From: an uncultured Eudoraea sp.
Lineage (GTDB): Bacteria; Bacteroidota; Bacteroidia; Flavobacteriales; Flavobacteriaceae
Assembly (NCBI RefSeq): GCF_947490415.1
Contig: NZ_CANLGX010000004.1
Location: forward strand, 186,001-250,000
Length of the DNA: 64,000 nt
Direction of reading: 5' to 3'
Notes under the pieces: generated by a model
What the model was told of the DNA's origin: nothing
The model's database searches: none
What the model saw: only the letters and a program-made list of their open reading frames with translations
Position numbers and translations under genes: made by a program
Part shown: positions 1 through 7,690 of the stretch, piece after piece
Position numbering within the stretch: the stretch's first letter is position 1
Layout: each line of letters begins with the position of its first letter

Positions 1-1129
1 GGTCTAATTTATCTGTGCGAAAAGGAAGTAAGTAAATTAGTTTTGGTTTATTAATTGTATTGATACTATCCAAAAGGTTTATTTTATCCAGAATCAAAGA
101 ATTTTTCACTTCTAAGTTTCCCCTTTGTTCTTTAGGCAGTTTTAATACCATTCCGGCTTTTAGACCTCTTGAGAGATCCGGATTGAGTTCCAGCAATTCA
201 TTATAATCAAACCCTAAATTCCTTGATAAGGAGTATATTGTTTGTTTGGGTTTAACTTCATAAAAAATGAAATTATCGGTATTCACCTCATTTTCGTCAC
301 TTTTCATTTCCGGTAACCTAATTACCATACCTTCCTTTAACCCCCCGATTTTACCGATCTCAGGATTGAGTCTCACAATATCCTGCGAGCTAATTTTATA
401 TTCCTGTGAGAGGCTATATAAAGTCTTTTTGGGTGGAACGGTATAGGAAATATACAATTGTACGTTTTGGTCCTCCAGACTGCTGCCTGCAATTTTAGGA
501 AGCTTCAACTGTTGACCTTCTGCCAGAAAATTCGTCACATCTGATAATTCCGGATTTAATGCAAGAAGGCTATCTATGGTGATCCCATATTTATTGGCAA
601 TACTCCATCTTGTTTCTTTTGGCTGAACGGTATAAGTTTCAAAATCAACAAGGTTAATACTGTCTTTTTCAACTTCAACTTTCAGGTATTTTGGGACTTT
701 TAGGCGCATACCCTTTTTTAATTGGCTGGCGTACAATTGGGTATTATAACGTTTGATATCTTCTTCAGAAACATTATACTTTTGAGCAATGCTGAAAATA
801 GTTTCCCTTTTCTTAACCTTATGTGCAATAAACTCAATTGGTTTTTCCTGTTCTTCCTTTGCCTGTTTTAGATTTAAGGCAATTGAATCATTAGCGCTTA
901 ATACTTTAGCGCCCAGAGGGATAACAAGTATCGTATTAGGCTTGAGAACGTCACCCTCTGCTATCTCCTTATTGTATTTGAGGATATCAGCGGGATTCAC
1001 CTTGTATTGCCTTGCAATACTATAGACTGTTTCTCCCACTTTTACGGCATGAGAGCTAAACTGTTGTGCCATGGCCTGACATGAAAACAGTAGAATTGCA
1101 GTCGCTGTAATTAAAAATCTTATTGACAT
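1..1129 (-). CDS. LysM-repeat secreted protein, probably fused to a periplasmic-binding-like domain (C-terminus outside window)
   Basis: The open frame runs from ATG at 1129 off the left edge, so only the first 376 residues are seen. It starts with a hydrophobic signal segment ending LLFSCQAMAQQ; this could be cut after AMA or used as a lipobox at FSC, and I cannot decide which. Five LysM units follow, each with the pattern (Y/F/W)SI/LxxxYxI/V and a closing LxxGxxLKLP. LysM binds N-acetylglucosamine polymers such as peptidoglycan. The last visible residues, IYFLPFRTDKLD, look like the start of the type-1 periplasmic-binding domain that follows LysM repeats in flavobacterial relatives (family knowledge). 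The start codon lies 11 nt after the guaA stop, so the two genes are probably co-transcribed. Confidence 0.85.
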   Translation of the reverse strand, partial: MSIRFLITATAILLFSCQAMAQQFSSHAVKVGETVYSIARQYKVNPADILKYNKEIAEGDVLKPNTILVIPLGAKVLSANDSIALNLKQAKEEQEKPIEFIAHKVKKRETIFSIAQKYNVSEEDIKRYNTQLYASQLKKGMRLKVPKYLKVEVEKDSINLVDFETYTVQPKETRWSIANKYGITIDSLLALNPELSDVTNFLAEGQQLKLPKIAGSSLEDQNVQLYISYTVPPKKTLYSLSQEYKISSQDIVRLNPEIGKIGGLKEGMVIRLPEMKSDENEVNTDNFIFYEVKPKQTIYSLSRNLGFDYNELLELNPDLSRGLKAGMVLKLPKEQRGNLEVKNSLILDKINLLDSINTINKPKLIYLLPFRTDKLD

Positions 1130-1140
1130 GCTTGCAGGTT

Positions 1141-2679
1141 TTATTCCCATTCTATGGTTGCCGGGGGTTTTGACGAGATATCATAAACCACTCTATTTAC
1201 CCCTGGAACTTTGTTTATTATTTCATTGGAGGTCTTTTGCAAAAATTCGTAGGGCAAATTAACCCAATCGGCCGTCATGCCGTCCGTGCTTTCTACTGCC
1301 CGCAAAGCTACACATTTTTCATAAGTTCGCTCATCGCCCATGACCCCTACACTATTTACGGGTAAAAGCATGGCTCCGGCCTGCCAAACTTCATTATAAA
1401 GTCCCCATTCCTTCAAACCATTAATAAAAATAGCATCTACTTCTTGCAAAATACTTACCTTTTCTTCTGTAACATCTCCCAATATTCGTATGGCCAATCC
1501 AGGTCCCGGAAATGGATGGCGCCCTAAACGTTCATCTTCTATTCCAAGAGTTGCCCCTACCCTTCTCACTTCATCCTTAAACAACATTTTCAGGGGTTCT
1601 ACTACTTTTAGTTTCATAAAATCTGGTAATCCCCCTACATTATGATGGCTTTTAATAGTTGCCGAAGGCCCTCCTGTTGCAGATACCGACTCAATCACAT
1701 CGGGATAAATAGTACCCTGGGCAAGCCATTTGGCATCTTCAATTTTATGCGATTCATCATCAAAAACATCTATGAAAACCCCTCCAATAATTTTTCTTTT
1801 CTTTTCAGGATCATCTTCTCCTGCAAGAGCATTCAAAAAACGTGCCGAAGCGTCAACACCTTTCACATTTAGACCCATATGCTCATATTGGTCCAATACT
1901 TCCTGAAATTCGTTTTTCCTAAGCAATCCGTTATTTACAAAAATACAATGAAGATGATCTCCAATGGCCTTGTGCAATAAAACTGCCGCCACAGTAGAAT
2001 CTACACCTCCCGATAGTCCAAGGATAACTTTTTCACTTCCTATCTTTTGTTTTAATTCAGTTACAGTGGTTTCCACAAAAGCATCCGGAGTCCAGGTTTG
2101 CTGTAAACCCGAAATATGCACTAAAAAGTTTTCCAGAATCAGTTTTCCCTGTTTGGTATGATATACTTCCGGGTGAAATTGAATACCATAGGTTATTTCC
2201 CCTTTTATTTTAAAGGCTGCATTTTGCACATCATTTGTACTGGCCAACCTTACTGCATTTTCAGGTAATTTTTTTATAGTGTCGCTATGGCTCATCCATA
2301 CTTGCGAATCTTCTCTGATTTCGTAAAAAAAAGGTTCATCTCCATCAATTGAAGTAAGCCTTGCCCTGCCGTATTCACGGGTATTGGAAGGTGCAACATT
2401 TCCTCCATGAAAATGAGCCAGGTATTGTGCCCCATAACAAATGGCCAGTAAGGGAATCTTACCTTTTATCTCAGATAAATCCGGATGTGGAGCATCATCT
2501 GCCCTGACGGAGAATGGAGAACCAGACAGAATTACTGCTTTATAATCTGACAGGTCTTCCGGTGGGCGGTTATAGGGTTTAATTTCGCAGAAAATATTAA
2601 GTTCCCTGACCCGTCTGGCAATGAGTTGAGTATACTGGGAACCAAAATCTAAAATAAGGACGTTGTTTTGCATGGGCAA
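1141..2679 (-). CDS. guaA: GMP synthase (glutamine-hydrolysing)
   Basis: GuaA converts XMP, glutamine and ATP to GMP in the cytoplasm, the last step of guanine nucleotide synthesis. The 512-residue length is normal. The N-terminal class I glutamine amidotransferase has its nucleophile in AICYGAQY (Cys81) and the catalytic His in QFHPEVYHT. The ATP pyrophosphatase domain has the P-loop [10 protein letters not shown]. The C-terminal dimerisation domain contains [15 protein letters not shown] and ends KPPATIEWE, the universal GuaA terminus. The start at 2679 gives MPMQNN; a second ATG two codons on (2673) is equally plausible because a promoter-like box lies almost on the first ATG. The LysM gene follows at 11 nt. 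Confidence 0.98.
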   Translation of the reverse strand: MPMQNNVLILDFGSQYTQLIARRVRELNIFCEIKPYNRPPEDLSDYKAVILSGSPFSVRADDAPHPDLSEIKGKIPLLAICYGAQYLAHFHGGNVAPSNTREYGRARLTSIDGDEPFFYEIREDSQVWMSHSDTIKKLPENAVRLASTNDVQNAAFKIKGEITYGIQFHPEVYHTKQGKLILENFLVHISGLQQTWTPDAFVETTVTELKQKIGSEKVILGLSGGVDSTVAAVLLHKAIGDHLHCIFVNNGLLRKNEFQEVLDQYEHMGLNVKGVDASARFLNALAGEDDPEKKRKIIGGVFIDVFDDESHKIEDAKWLAQGTIYPDVIESVSATGGPSATIKSHHNVGGLPDFMKLKVVEPLKMLFKDEVRRVGATLGIEDERLGRHPFPGPGLAIRILGDVTEEKVSILQEVDAIFINGLKEWGLYNEVWQAGAMLLPVNSVGVMGDERTYEKCVALRAVESTDGMTADWVNLPYEFLQKTSNEIINKVPGVNRVVYDISSKPPATIEWE

Positions 2680-2681
2680 AA

Positions 2682-2708
2682 ATAGTAATTCAGTACATTT
2701 TCAAACAC
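2682..2708 (-). promoter_or_regulatory. candidate Bacteroidota promoter for guaA
   Basis: Read on the minus strand, the bases before guaA contain TTTG, 17 nt, then TATTTTTG. This fits the Bacteroidota -33 TTG / -7 TAnnTTTG pattern. The -7 box ends only about 3 nt before the annotated ATG, so transcription would begin at or near the start codon. That suggests a leaderless or nearly leaderless message, or use of the second ATG. Sequence match only. Confidence 0.35.
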
Positions 2709-2751
2709 AAGTTTTAGGTATATTTATAACATCTTTATTAACGTCATAAGA

Positions 2752-3477
2752 ATGAAACATTTAAATGCTATAATTTTTGGGGTCGCTATAATCATTGCCG
2801 CTAATTTTTTGGGTAGCGCTTATGTAAAACGTTCAAATCCTGCACGCGTAATTTCCATTACGGGGCTGGGAAATGAGAACTTTACATCAGACCTTATTGT
2901 ATGGGAAGGACGCTTTGTTGCCTTTAATACAGTTTTAAAGACCGCTTTTGAACAATTAAATAATGACAAGGAAATAGTAAGGGATTATCTGGTATCCAAA
3001 GGAATAAGTCCTGATAACATAATTTTTAATTCTGTACAAACGATTGAGCAACGGGACAATAAGTACGAAAACGGAAATTTTGTTGGTACAATTTTCCGGG
3101 GGTACGAGTTATCACAATCTGTTCAAATAGAATCGAGTGATGTGGCTCTGGTGGAAAAAGTATCGCGTGAGATCACGGAACTATTAAATAAAGGGGTTCA
3201 GTTTAATTCCTCACCTCCCCGTTATTATTACACTAAATTATCTGATCTTAAGATCAAAATGATTTCAAAGGCGACTGAAGATGCGCGTATCCGCGCCGAA
3301 AAAATAGCAGAGAATTCCGGAGGCACTTTGGGTGATCTTATTACTGCACGTATGGGTGTTTTTCAAATTACCGGACAAAATTCAGACGAGGCTTACAGCT
3401 GGGGCGGGGCTTATAATACTGCTGCCAAAAAGAAGACTGCTTCTATCACTATGCGGTTGGAATACAAGGTAAAATAA
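2752..3477 (+). CDS. SIMPL (DUF541) domain periplasmic protein
   Basis: This 241-residue protein has one N-terminal membrane segment (about residues 4-22) and then a SIMPL/DUF541 domain, recognisable from ISITGLGNENFTSDLIVWEG near the start and from the Lys/Ala-rich helix KATEDARIRAEKIAENSGG followed by GDLITARMGVFQI near the end. Family members sit in the periplasm or on the outer face of the inner membrane; their biochemical role is poorly defined. The gene is divergent from guaA with 72 nt between the starts. ATG 2752 is the natural start because the membrane anchor begins there. Domain assignment is firm; function is not known. Confidence 0.85.
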   Translation: MKHLNAIIFGVAIIIAANFLGSAYVKRSNPARVISITGLGNENFTSDLIVWEGRFVAFNTVLKTAFEQLNNDKEIVRDYLVSKGISPDNIIFNSVQTIEQRDNKYENGNFVGTIFRGYELSQSVQIESSDVALVEKVSREITELLNKGVQFNSSPPRYYYTKLSDLKIKMISKATEDARIRAEKIAENSGGTLGDLITARMGVFQITGQNSDEAYSWGGAYNTAAKKKTASITMRLEYKVK

Positions 3478-3706
3478 GATAATTTGGGGGTTATTTTCAA
3501 TCCTTTACAATATTATAGTAACGATTTATATAAAATAACTTAAATACCTGGTTTAAAGTTTTTTAATTAAATTCCTACAAATAGTATTTTAACAAATTAA
3601 TACTGTTTTTATTTAAATATTCTATGGTTTTAGACTATGCATTAAACTGATTTGAAGGAATACAAAGATTATGAATTATTTTAAGTAAGAAAATATAGTT
3701 AAAAGA

Positions 3707-3737
3707 AAAAGCCCCGACGATGATCGCCAGGGCTTTT
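3707..3737. terminator. hairpin after the SIMPL gene (terminator or structured RNA)
   Basis: AAAAGCCC (3707-3714) pairs perfectly with GGGCTTTT (3730-3737). The 15-nt loop contains a further CGA/TCG mini-stem. It lies 230 nt after the SIMPL stop and is followed by a short pyrimidine-poor tract containing AACCAACCTAAACAC. The rest of 3478-3882 is AT-rich and I see no gene in it. Confidence 0.5.
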
Positions 3738-3882
3738 CAAATCAAAAACCAACCTAAACACATGAACTTGTTATGACACAATTTTATCTATAAAAAATGA
3801 ACTTTTTCATAGCAATTTATATATATAACAATCTTCTCTAAAAATACCCTACCTCATTTTTTATTTTTTTACCTTTATATAG

Positions 3883-4443
3883 ATGAAACCCATGGAAAGA
3901 ACAGATCAGATTTTTAAAGATTTACAGGAAGAACTAAAAAAAGGAAGCACACAAAAATCGCATCCTTTTCGCTACTTTACCCTGGGTACGGTAGGTTTGG
4001 ATCGTTTGACCAGGCAAAGAACATTGGTTTTAAGAAAGGTTTCTGATGAACTCCTACTTTCTTTTTATACTGATTTACGCTCAAAAAAAATTATTCATAT
4101 AAAGGAAAATAATAAGGTGGGGTTATTATTTTATAATCCTGAAAAGCTCTTACAAATAAAAATTGAAGGTATTGCTACCATAATTAAAGGAAAGGCTATA
4201 GAAGAAACTTATAATAATGGTATTCCGGAAAAAGCTCGCAAGGATTATACCACCGCCATGGCACCGGGTACGCCGCTCGAGGATCCAGCGGTCATAGAAT
4301 ACCTTAAAAAGGAGAATCACTTCTGTGTAGTTGAAATTACCCCTTTTAAAATAGAATACCTTAAATTACAACAGCCTGAGCATCTGAGGGTTCGATTTTC
4401 CAGGCGACAAGAACTTTGGAGCGGAGAATTCCTTGTGCCATAA
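3883..4443 (+). CDS. pyridoxamine 5'-phosphate oxidase-family FMN-binding protein
   Basis: The 186 residues form a single PNPOx-like split-barrel flavin-binding domain: FRYFTLGTVGLDR and RQRTLVLRKV make the first strands, then FYTDLRSKKIIHIKENNKVG carries the usual TDxRSxK segment that contacts the FMN phosphate, then GIATIIKG. The protein is shorter than true PdxH and lacks the PdxH C-terminal WRL(N)P signature, ending instead RRQELWSGEFLVP. It is therefore more likely a heme- or flavin-dependent reductase/oxidase of the wider family than the vitamin B6 enzyme. It is convergent with the PLP decarboxylase, whose stop is 12 nt away. Confidence 0.8.
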   Translation: MKPMERTDQIFKDLQEELKKGSTQKSHPFRYFTLGTVGLDRLTRQRTLVLRKVSDELLLSFYTDLRSKKIIHIKENNKVGLLFYNPEKLLQIKIEGIATIIKGKAIEETYNNGIPEKARKDYTTAMAPGTPLEDPAVIEYLKKENHFCVVEITPFKIEYLKLQQPEHLRVRFSRRQELWSGEFLVP

Positions 4444-4455
4444 AACCGGCTCAAT

Positions 4456-5844
4456 TCATTTCATAGTATCCAAAATAACCTGAATATCCTCTTCAGTGGT
4501 ATCCGGATTAATAAAACAAAACCGGGCTACTGTTTCAATACTTTCTTTGGTTTTCCATTTACTGGGTGTTACCAGGGCTATCCCATCCCGGTGATTTGTA
4601 TACGTCCAGTTTTTATAATCATCCGCAGACCAGCCTTTACGTCTGAATAGCACGCAGGATAGACCTGGCGGCCGAATCAATTCCAATTCAGACCGGGATG
4701 AAATTAATTCCCCGGCCAAATTAGCTAATTTAATTCCTCGTTCCACCGCCCATTTATATTTATCTGTTCCGTGCATAGCAAGTGAAAACCACAACGGTAA
4801 TCCCCGCAACCTCCTGGTTAATTGTATCTGGTAATCACAAGGATTAAACCCTTGCGCGCCAGGGTCTTTAAAGATATCCAGGTAAGAACCTTCCTGAGAA
4901 TGAGCAGCTTTCGCCAATTCGGGATCTCTATAAATAATAGCTCCGCAATCATATGGGGAGAACAACCATTTATGGGGATCTATGGTTACACTGTCCGCTT
5001 TTTCAATTCCATTAAAAAGATGCCTAACAGAATCTGCTGCGAGAGCGCCACCACCATAGGCTGCATCTACGTGGAACCAAAGGTTAAGTTCCTTACAAAT
5101 TTTTGCGATACCATTGAGGTCATCCACAATCCCAGCATTGGTAGTACCCCCGGTAGCTACCACTGCAAAAACCCTATCCACGGTATTTTCATCCAGGGAA
5201 TCAATTTTTTCCTGCAGGGCTTCGGCCGTCATTAGATCATCTGTTTCCACCAGGAGCAGATCGGCATCAATTACTTTTGCCATGGCCTTTATAGAAGAGT
5301 GTGCACCCACTGATGTGATGATGCATCCCTTTTTATTTTGATTTTCATTACTCTTTCGCCAATATTCCCGTGCCGTTACTATAGCCGATAGGTTGGCAGC
5401 AGTACCTCCGCTGGTAAAAACACCAAAGGCACCTTCGGGCATCCCGGTAAGTGATACCAGCCACCTCATGGCTTCATTCTCACAGAAAATACCGCCTGCA
5501 CCTTCCATCCAATAGGCCCCGTGTATACTGGATGCGGAGGTAACCAGGTCAAACATGATGGCTGCACGTGTGGGAGCTGCAGGAACAAAAGCCAGATGCC
5601 TTGGATGATCTATCGGAACGGTTGCTTTTACCAATACATCACGAAAAAGACGAAAGGCATTCTCTCCACCAATACCAGAAGGAGTGATGGTCTCCCCTGC
5701 CTGGCGCTTTAATTCCTCTTCTTTCCTGGGTGCTCCCATTTCTGGTGACTCATTCGTAATTCTATGAATGGCATATTTCATGACATCGAGGGTCATCTCT
5801 ACCAACTCTATATCCACATTGTGCATGAGCTTAGTTTTTATCAA
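4456..5844 (-). CDS. PLP-dependent group II amino acid decarboxylase
   Basis: A 462-residue fold-type I PLP enzyme of the aromatic/2,4-diaminobutyrate decarboxylase family. Visible features in order are the substrate-side HPRHLAFVP, the PLP phosphate loop FTSGGTAANLSA (about 143-154), the ring-stacking His in GAHSS (about 181), the PLP-nitrogen Asp in FHVDAAYGG (260), and the Schiff-base lysine in IDPHKWLF (292). Family members remove the carboxyl group from aromatic amino acids, glutamate, aspartate or diaminobutyrate; the substrate cannot be named from sequence alone. The start at 5844 gives MIKTKLMHNVDIE; Met7 is an alternative. The gene follows bshC on the same strand with a 37-nt gap. 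Confidence 0.88.
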   Translation of the reverse strand: MIKTKLMHNVDIELVEMTLDVMKYAIHRITNESPEMGAPRKEEELKRQAGETITPSGIGGENAFRLFRDVLVKATVPIDHPRHLAFVPAAPTRAAIMFDLVTSASSIHGAYWMEGAGGIFCENEAMRWLVSLTGMPEGAFGVFTSGGTAANLSAIVTAREYWRKSNENQNKKGCIITSVGAHSSIKAMAKVIDADLLLVETDDLMTAEALQEKIDSLDENTVDRVFAVVATGGTTNAGIVDDLNGIAKICKELNLWFHVDAAYGGGALAADSVRHLFNGIEKADSVTIDPHKWLFSPYDCGAIIYRDPELAKAAHSQEGSYLDIFKDPGAQGFNPCDYQIQLTRRLRGLPLWFSLAMHGTDKYKWAVERGIKLANLAGELISSRSELELIRPPGLSCVLFRRKGWSADDYKNWTYTNHRDGIALVTPSKWKTKESIETVARFCFINPDTTEEDIQVILDTMK

Positions 5845-5881
5845 AAGTACTATGGAAAAGAAACCTATGCCATTAATTGGC

Positions 5882-7483
5882 TTAGTATTTTAATACCAAA
5901 AATTCCTGTTTTAAAGGGTTTAGTGCAGCAATTAAAAAAGGGATAAGTCCGTCTCCCATTTCCAGATAGAGTTCAGAAAAATTTAGAGAACGTTCTTGCA
6001 GAGATTGATTAGGGAATAACTTGTTCTGGAGTGCTGTTAATCTAATCACCTGGTCTTTAAGTTTTATTTTCTGGGCTTTTAATAATCTTTTTTCCAGATG
6101 GTTAAGTCCGTTTATTTGCTTTACTTCCTGTGCCTTTATCGCACCCAGGAAGGACTTATCTGTTTCTTCGGCCAATTGGTAAAGCGCTTCAAACTGATTT
6201 CTCAGATGCTCCCTTTGACTGGAAAAATCGATATCAATATTAGAAATTTCCCGAATCCTTTTATTAATAAGACTGTTTTGCTTTAAAAACAAATCCGCCG
6301 GATTTAAATCTAAATTTTGAATTTTTTTATTCTCCTTTTCTGATAGCATCAGAGCCGAATTTCGCAACAGCAAGATGGGAAATGGAACTTTCATGGCGTC
6401 AAAGGACGATCTAAGCTCAAGCCAATAGGCCAATTCGCCGCCTCCGCCAATATAACAAAGGTTAGGAAGGACTACTTCCTGGTAAAGGGGCCTGGTAACC
6501 ACATTCGGTGAAAATCTCTCAGGATGGGCATCCAGTTCCATGAGTATTTCATCCTTTGTGAATTGAATTTTAGTATTGTTAACATAAAAATCTCCGTCTT
6601 TTTCCAGAAGCCTTTCCCTAATCTCATCTTTTAAGTAAAAATGATTGATCTCCCTAGGGTTAACCTGAATGTTGTAAGAAGAAGACACAGTTTCAAGGGC
6701 AGTAATAGTCTCATTTATTTTTTTATAAGGCAGGTTATCAAGGATATCCTTCTTTATATAGGGTATAAAAAGGTTTTTTAGTTTAATGTTATCGCCATCT
6801 ACGATGACCAAACCGTACTCTCCAAAAAGGGTGTTGGCCAGGTATCTGGTAGCTTCAGAAAGTGAATTGTGCTCCAGGTAGGCTTTTTTGAAAAGATCCT
6901 TAAGATTTTCTGCATGGGTATTATGGCCCACTTCCTTTGAAAAAGTCTCAAATACAGCTTCTAAGCCTTCTGTACTTAACGTTCCTACCGCTCCGGAGGC
7001 ATCGCGGTTCCATTGTATCTTTTTGTTGTGGAGATTAAAATAATTAATCTCATCAAAATCATGATCTTCTGTGGCCATCCAGTATACCGGTACAAAATTA
7101 TTCCTGGGATAGGCTTTTTTTAAAGCTTTTGCAAGATTTATAGTACTGATAATCTTATATAAAAAATATAAGGGACCAGTAAATATATTCAGCTGATGAC
7201 CAGTAACTATCGTAAAGGTTTCGTCCTGTGCTAAAGCTGAAATATTAGCTACTGTGGTTTTTGATGCCTTTACACCCTGGTATTGTTCTTGAAGTACCTC
7301 CTCTAGTATTTTCCTGTTCGTCTGCGGAAAGGTATTGGACTTCTCCTCCATTTGAGCCTTAAACTCTTCAATCTTTGGAAACCTGTTGTAAAAGGGTTTT
7401 AGCTTCTTGTTTTCGTCCAGATAGTCGGAAATAAGTGAAGAAAAATATCCGGTTTTTTTAAATGGTATACAGGCTACTTCCAT
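5882..7483 (-). CDS. bshC: bacillithiol biosynthesis cysteine-adding enzyme BshC
   Basis: BshC adds cysteine to glucosaminyl-malate, the last step of bacillithiol synthesis; bacillithiol is the main low-molecular-weight thiol of many Firmicutes and Bacteroidota. The protein begins MEVACIPFKKTGYFSSLISD, matching the family's IPFxxTGYFSxL opening. It contains TIVTGHQLNIFTGPLYFLYK, the nucleotide-site GHQ motif, then PVYWMATEDHDFDEI. A coiled-coil stretch follows at about 410-500 (LNHLEKRLLKAQKIKLKD). I use ATG 7483 rather than the longer frame beginning at 7537, because family members start here and the extra 18 residues are not conserved in style. Length 533, normal for the family. Confidence 0.93.
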   Translation of the reverse strand: MEVACIPFKKTGYFSSLISDYLDENKKLKPFYNRFPKIEEFKAQMEEKSNTFPQTNRKILEEVLQEQYQGVKASKTTVANISALAQDETFTIVTGHQLNIFTGPLYFLYKIISTINLAKALKKAYPRNNFVPVYWMATEDHDFDEINYFNLHNKKIQWNRDASGAVGTLSTEGLEAVFETFSKEVGHNTHAENLKDLFKKAYLEHNSLSEATRYLANTLFGEYGLVIVDGDNIKLKNLFIPYIKKDILDNLPYKKINETITALETVSSSYNIQVNPREINHFYLKDEIRERLLEKDGDFYVNNTKIQFTKDEILMELDAHPERFSPNVVTRPLYQEVVLPNLCYIGGGGELAYWLELRSSFDAMKVPFPILLLRNSALMLSEKENKKIQNLDLNPADLFLKQNSLINKRIREISNIDIDFSSQREHLRNQFEALYQLAEETDKSFLGAIKAQEVKQINGLNHLEKRLLKAQKIKLKDQVIRLTALQNKLFPNQSLQERSLNFSELYLEMGDGLIPFLIAALNPLKQEFLVLKY

Positions 7484-7690
7484 AGAAACTTCTAAAATCC
7501 GATCAAAGATAAAATTCTCGGGTTTTACTCTTCCCAAAAATACGTTAAGATGTATTAACTACATAAAAATGAGGAACCAATTCCTTGAAAGCCGTGTACT
7601 TTGGCGACCCTTAAACGAATAACACCGAACTTAAAATGTGATTTCCCGAATAATCCTTAGCTTTAGCGTCCTAATTTGAAACCCCAGTTT

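Noticed and set aside
3883-4443. True PdxH (pyridoxine oxidase)
   Set aside because: The protein is shorter than PdxH and lacks its C-terminal dimerisation signature; only the general FMN-binding fold is supported.
5882-7537. Longer BshC starting at 7537
   Set aside because: Family members begin at the MEVACIPFKKTGYF segment (7483); the extra 18 residues have no support.
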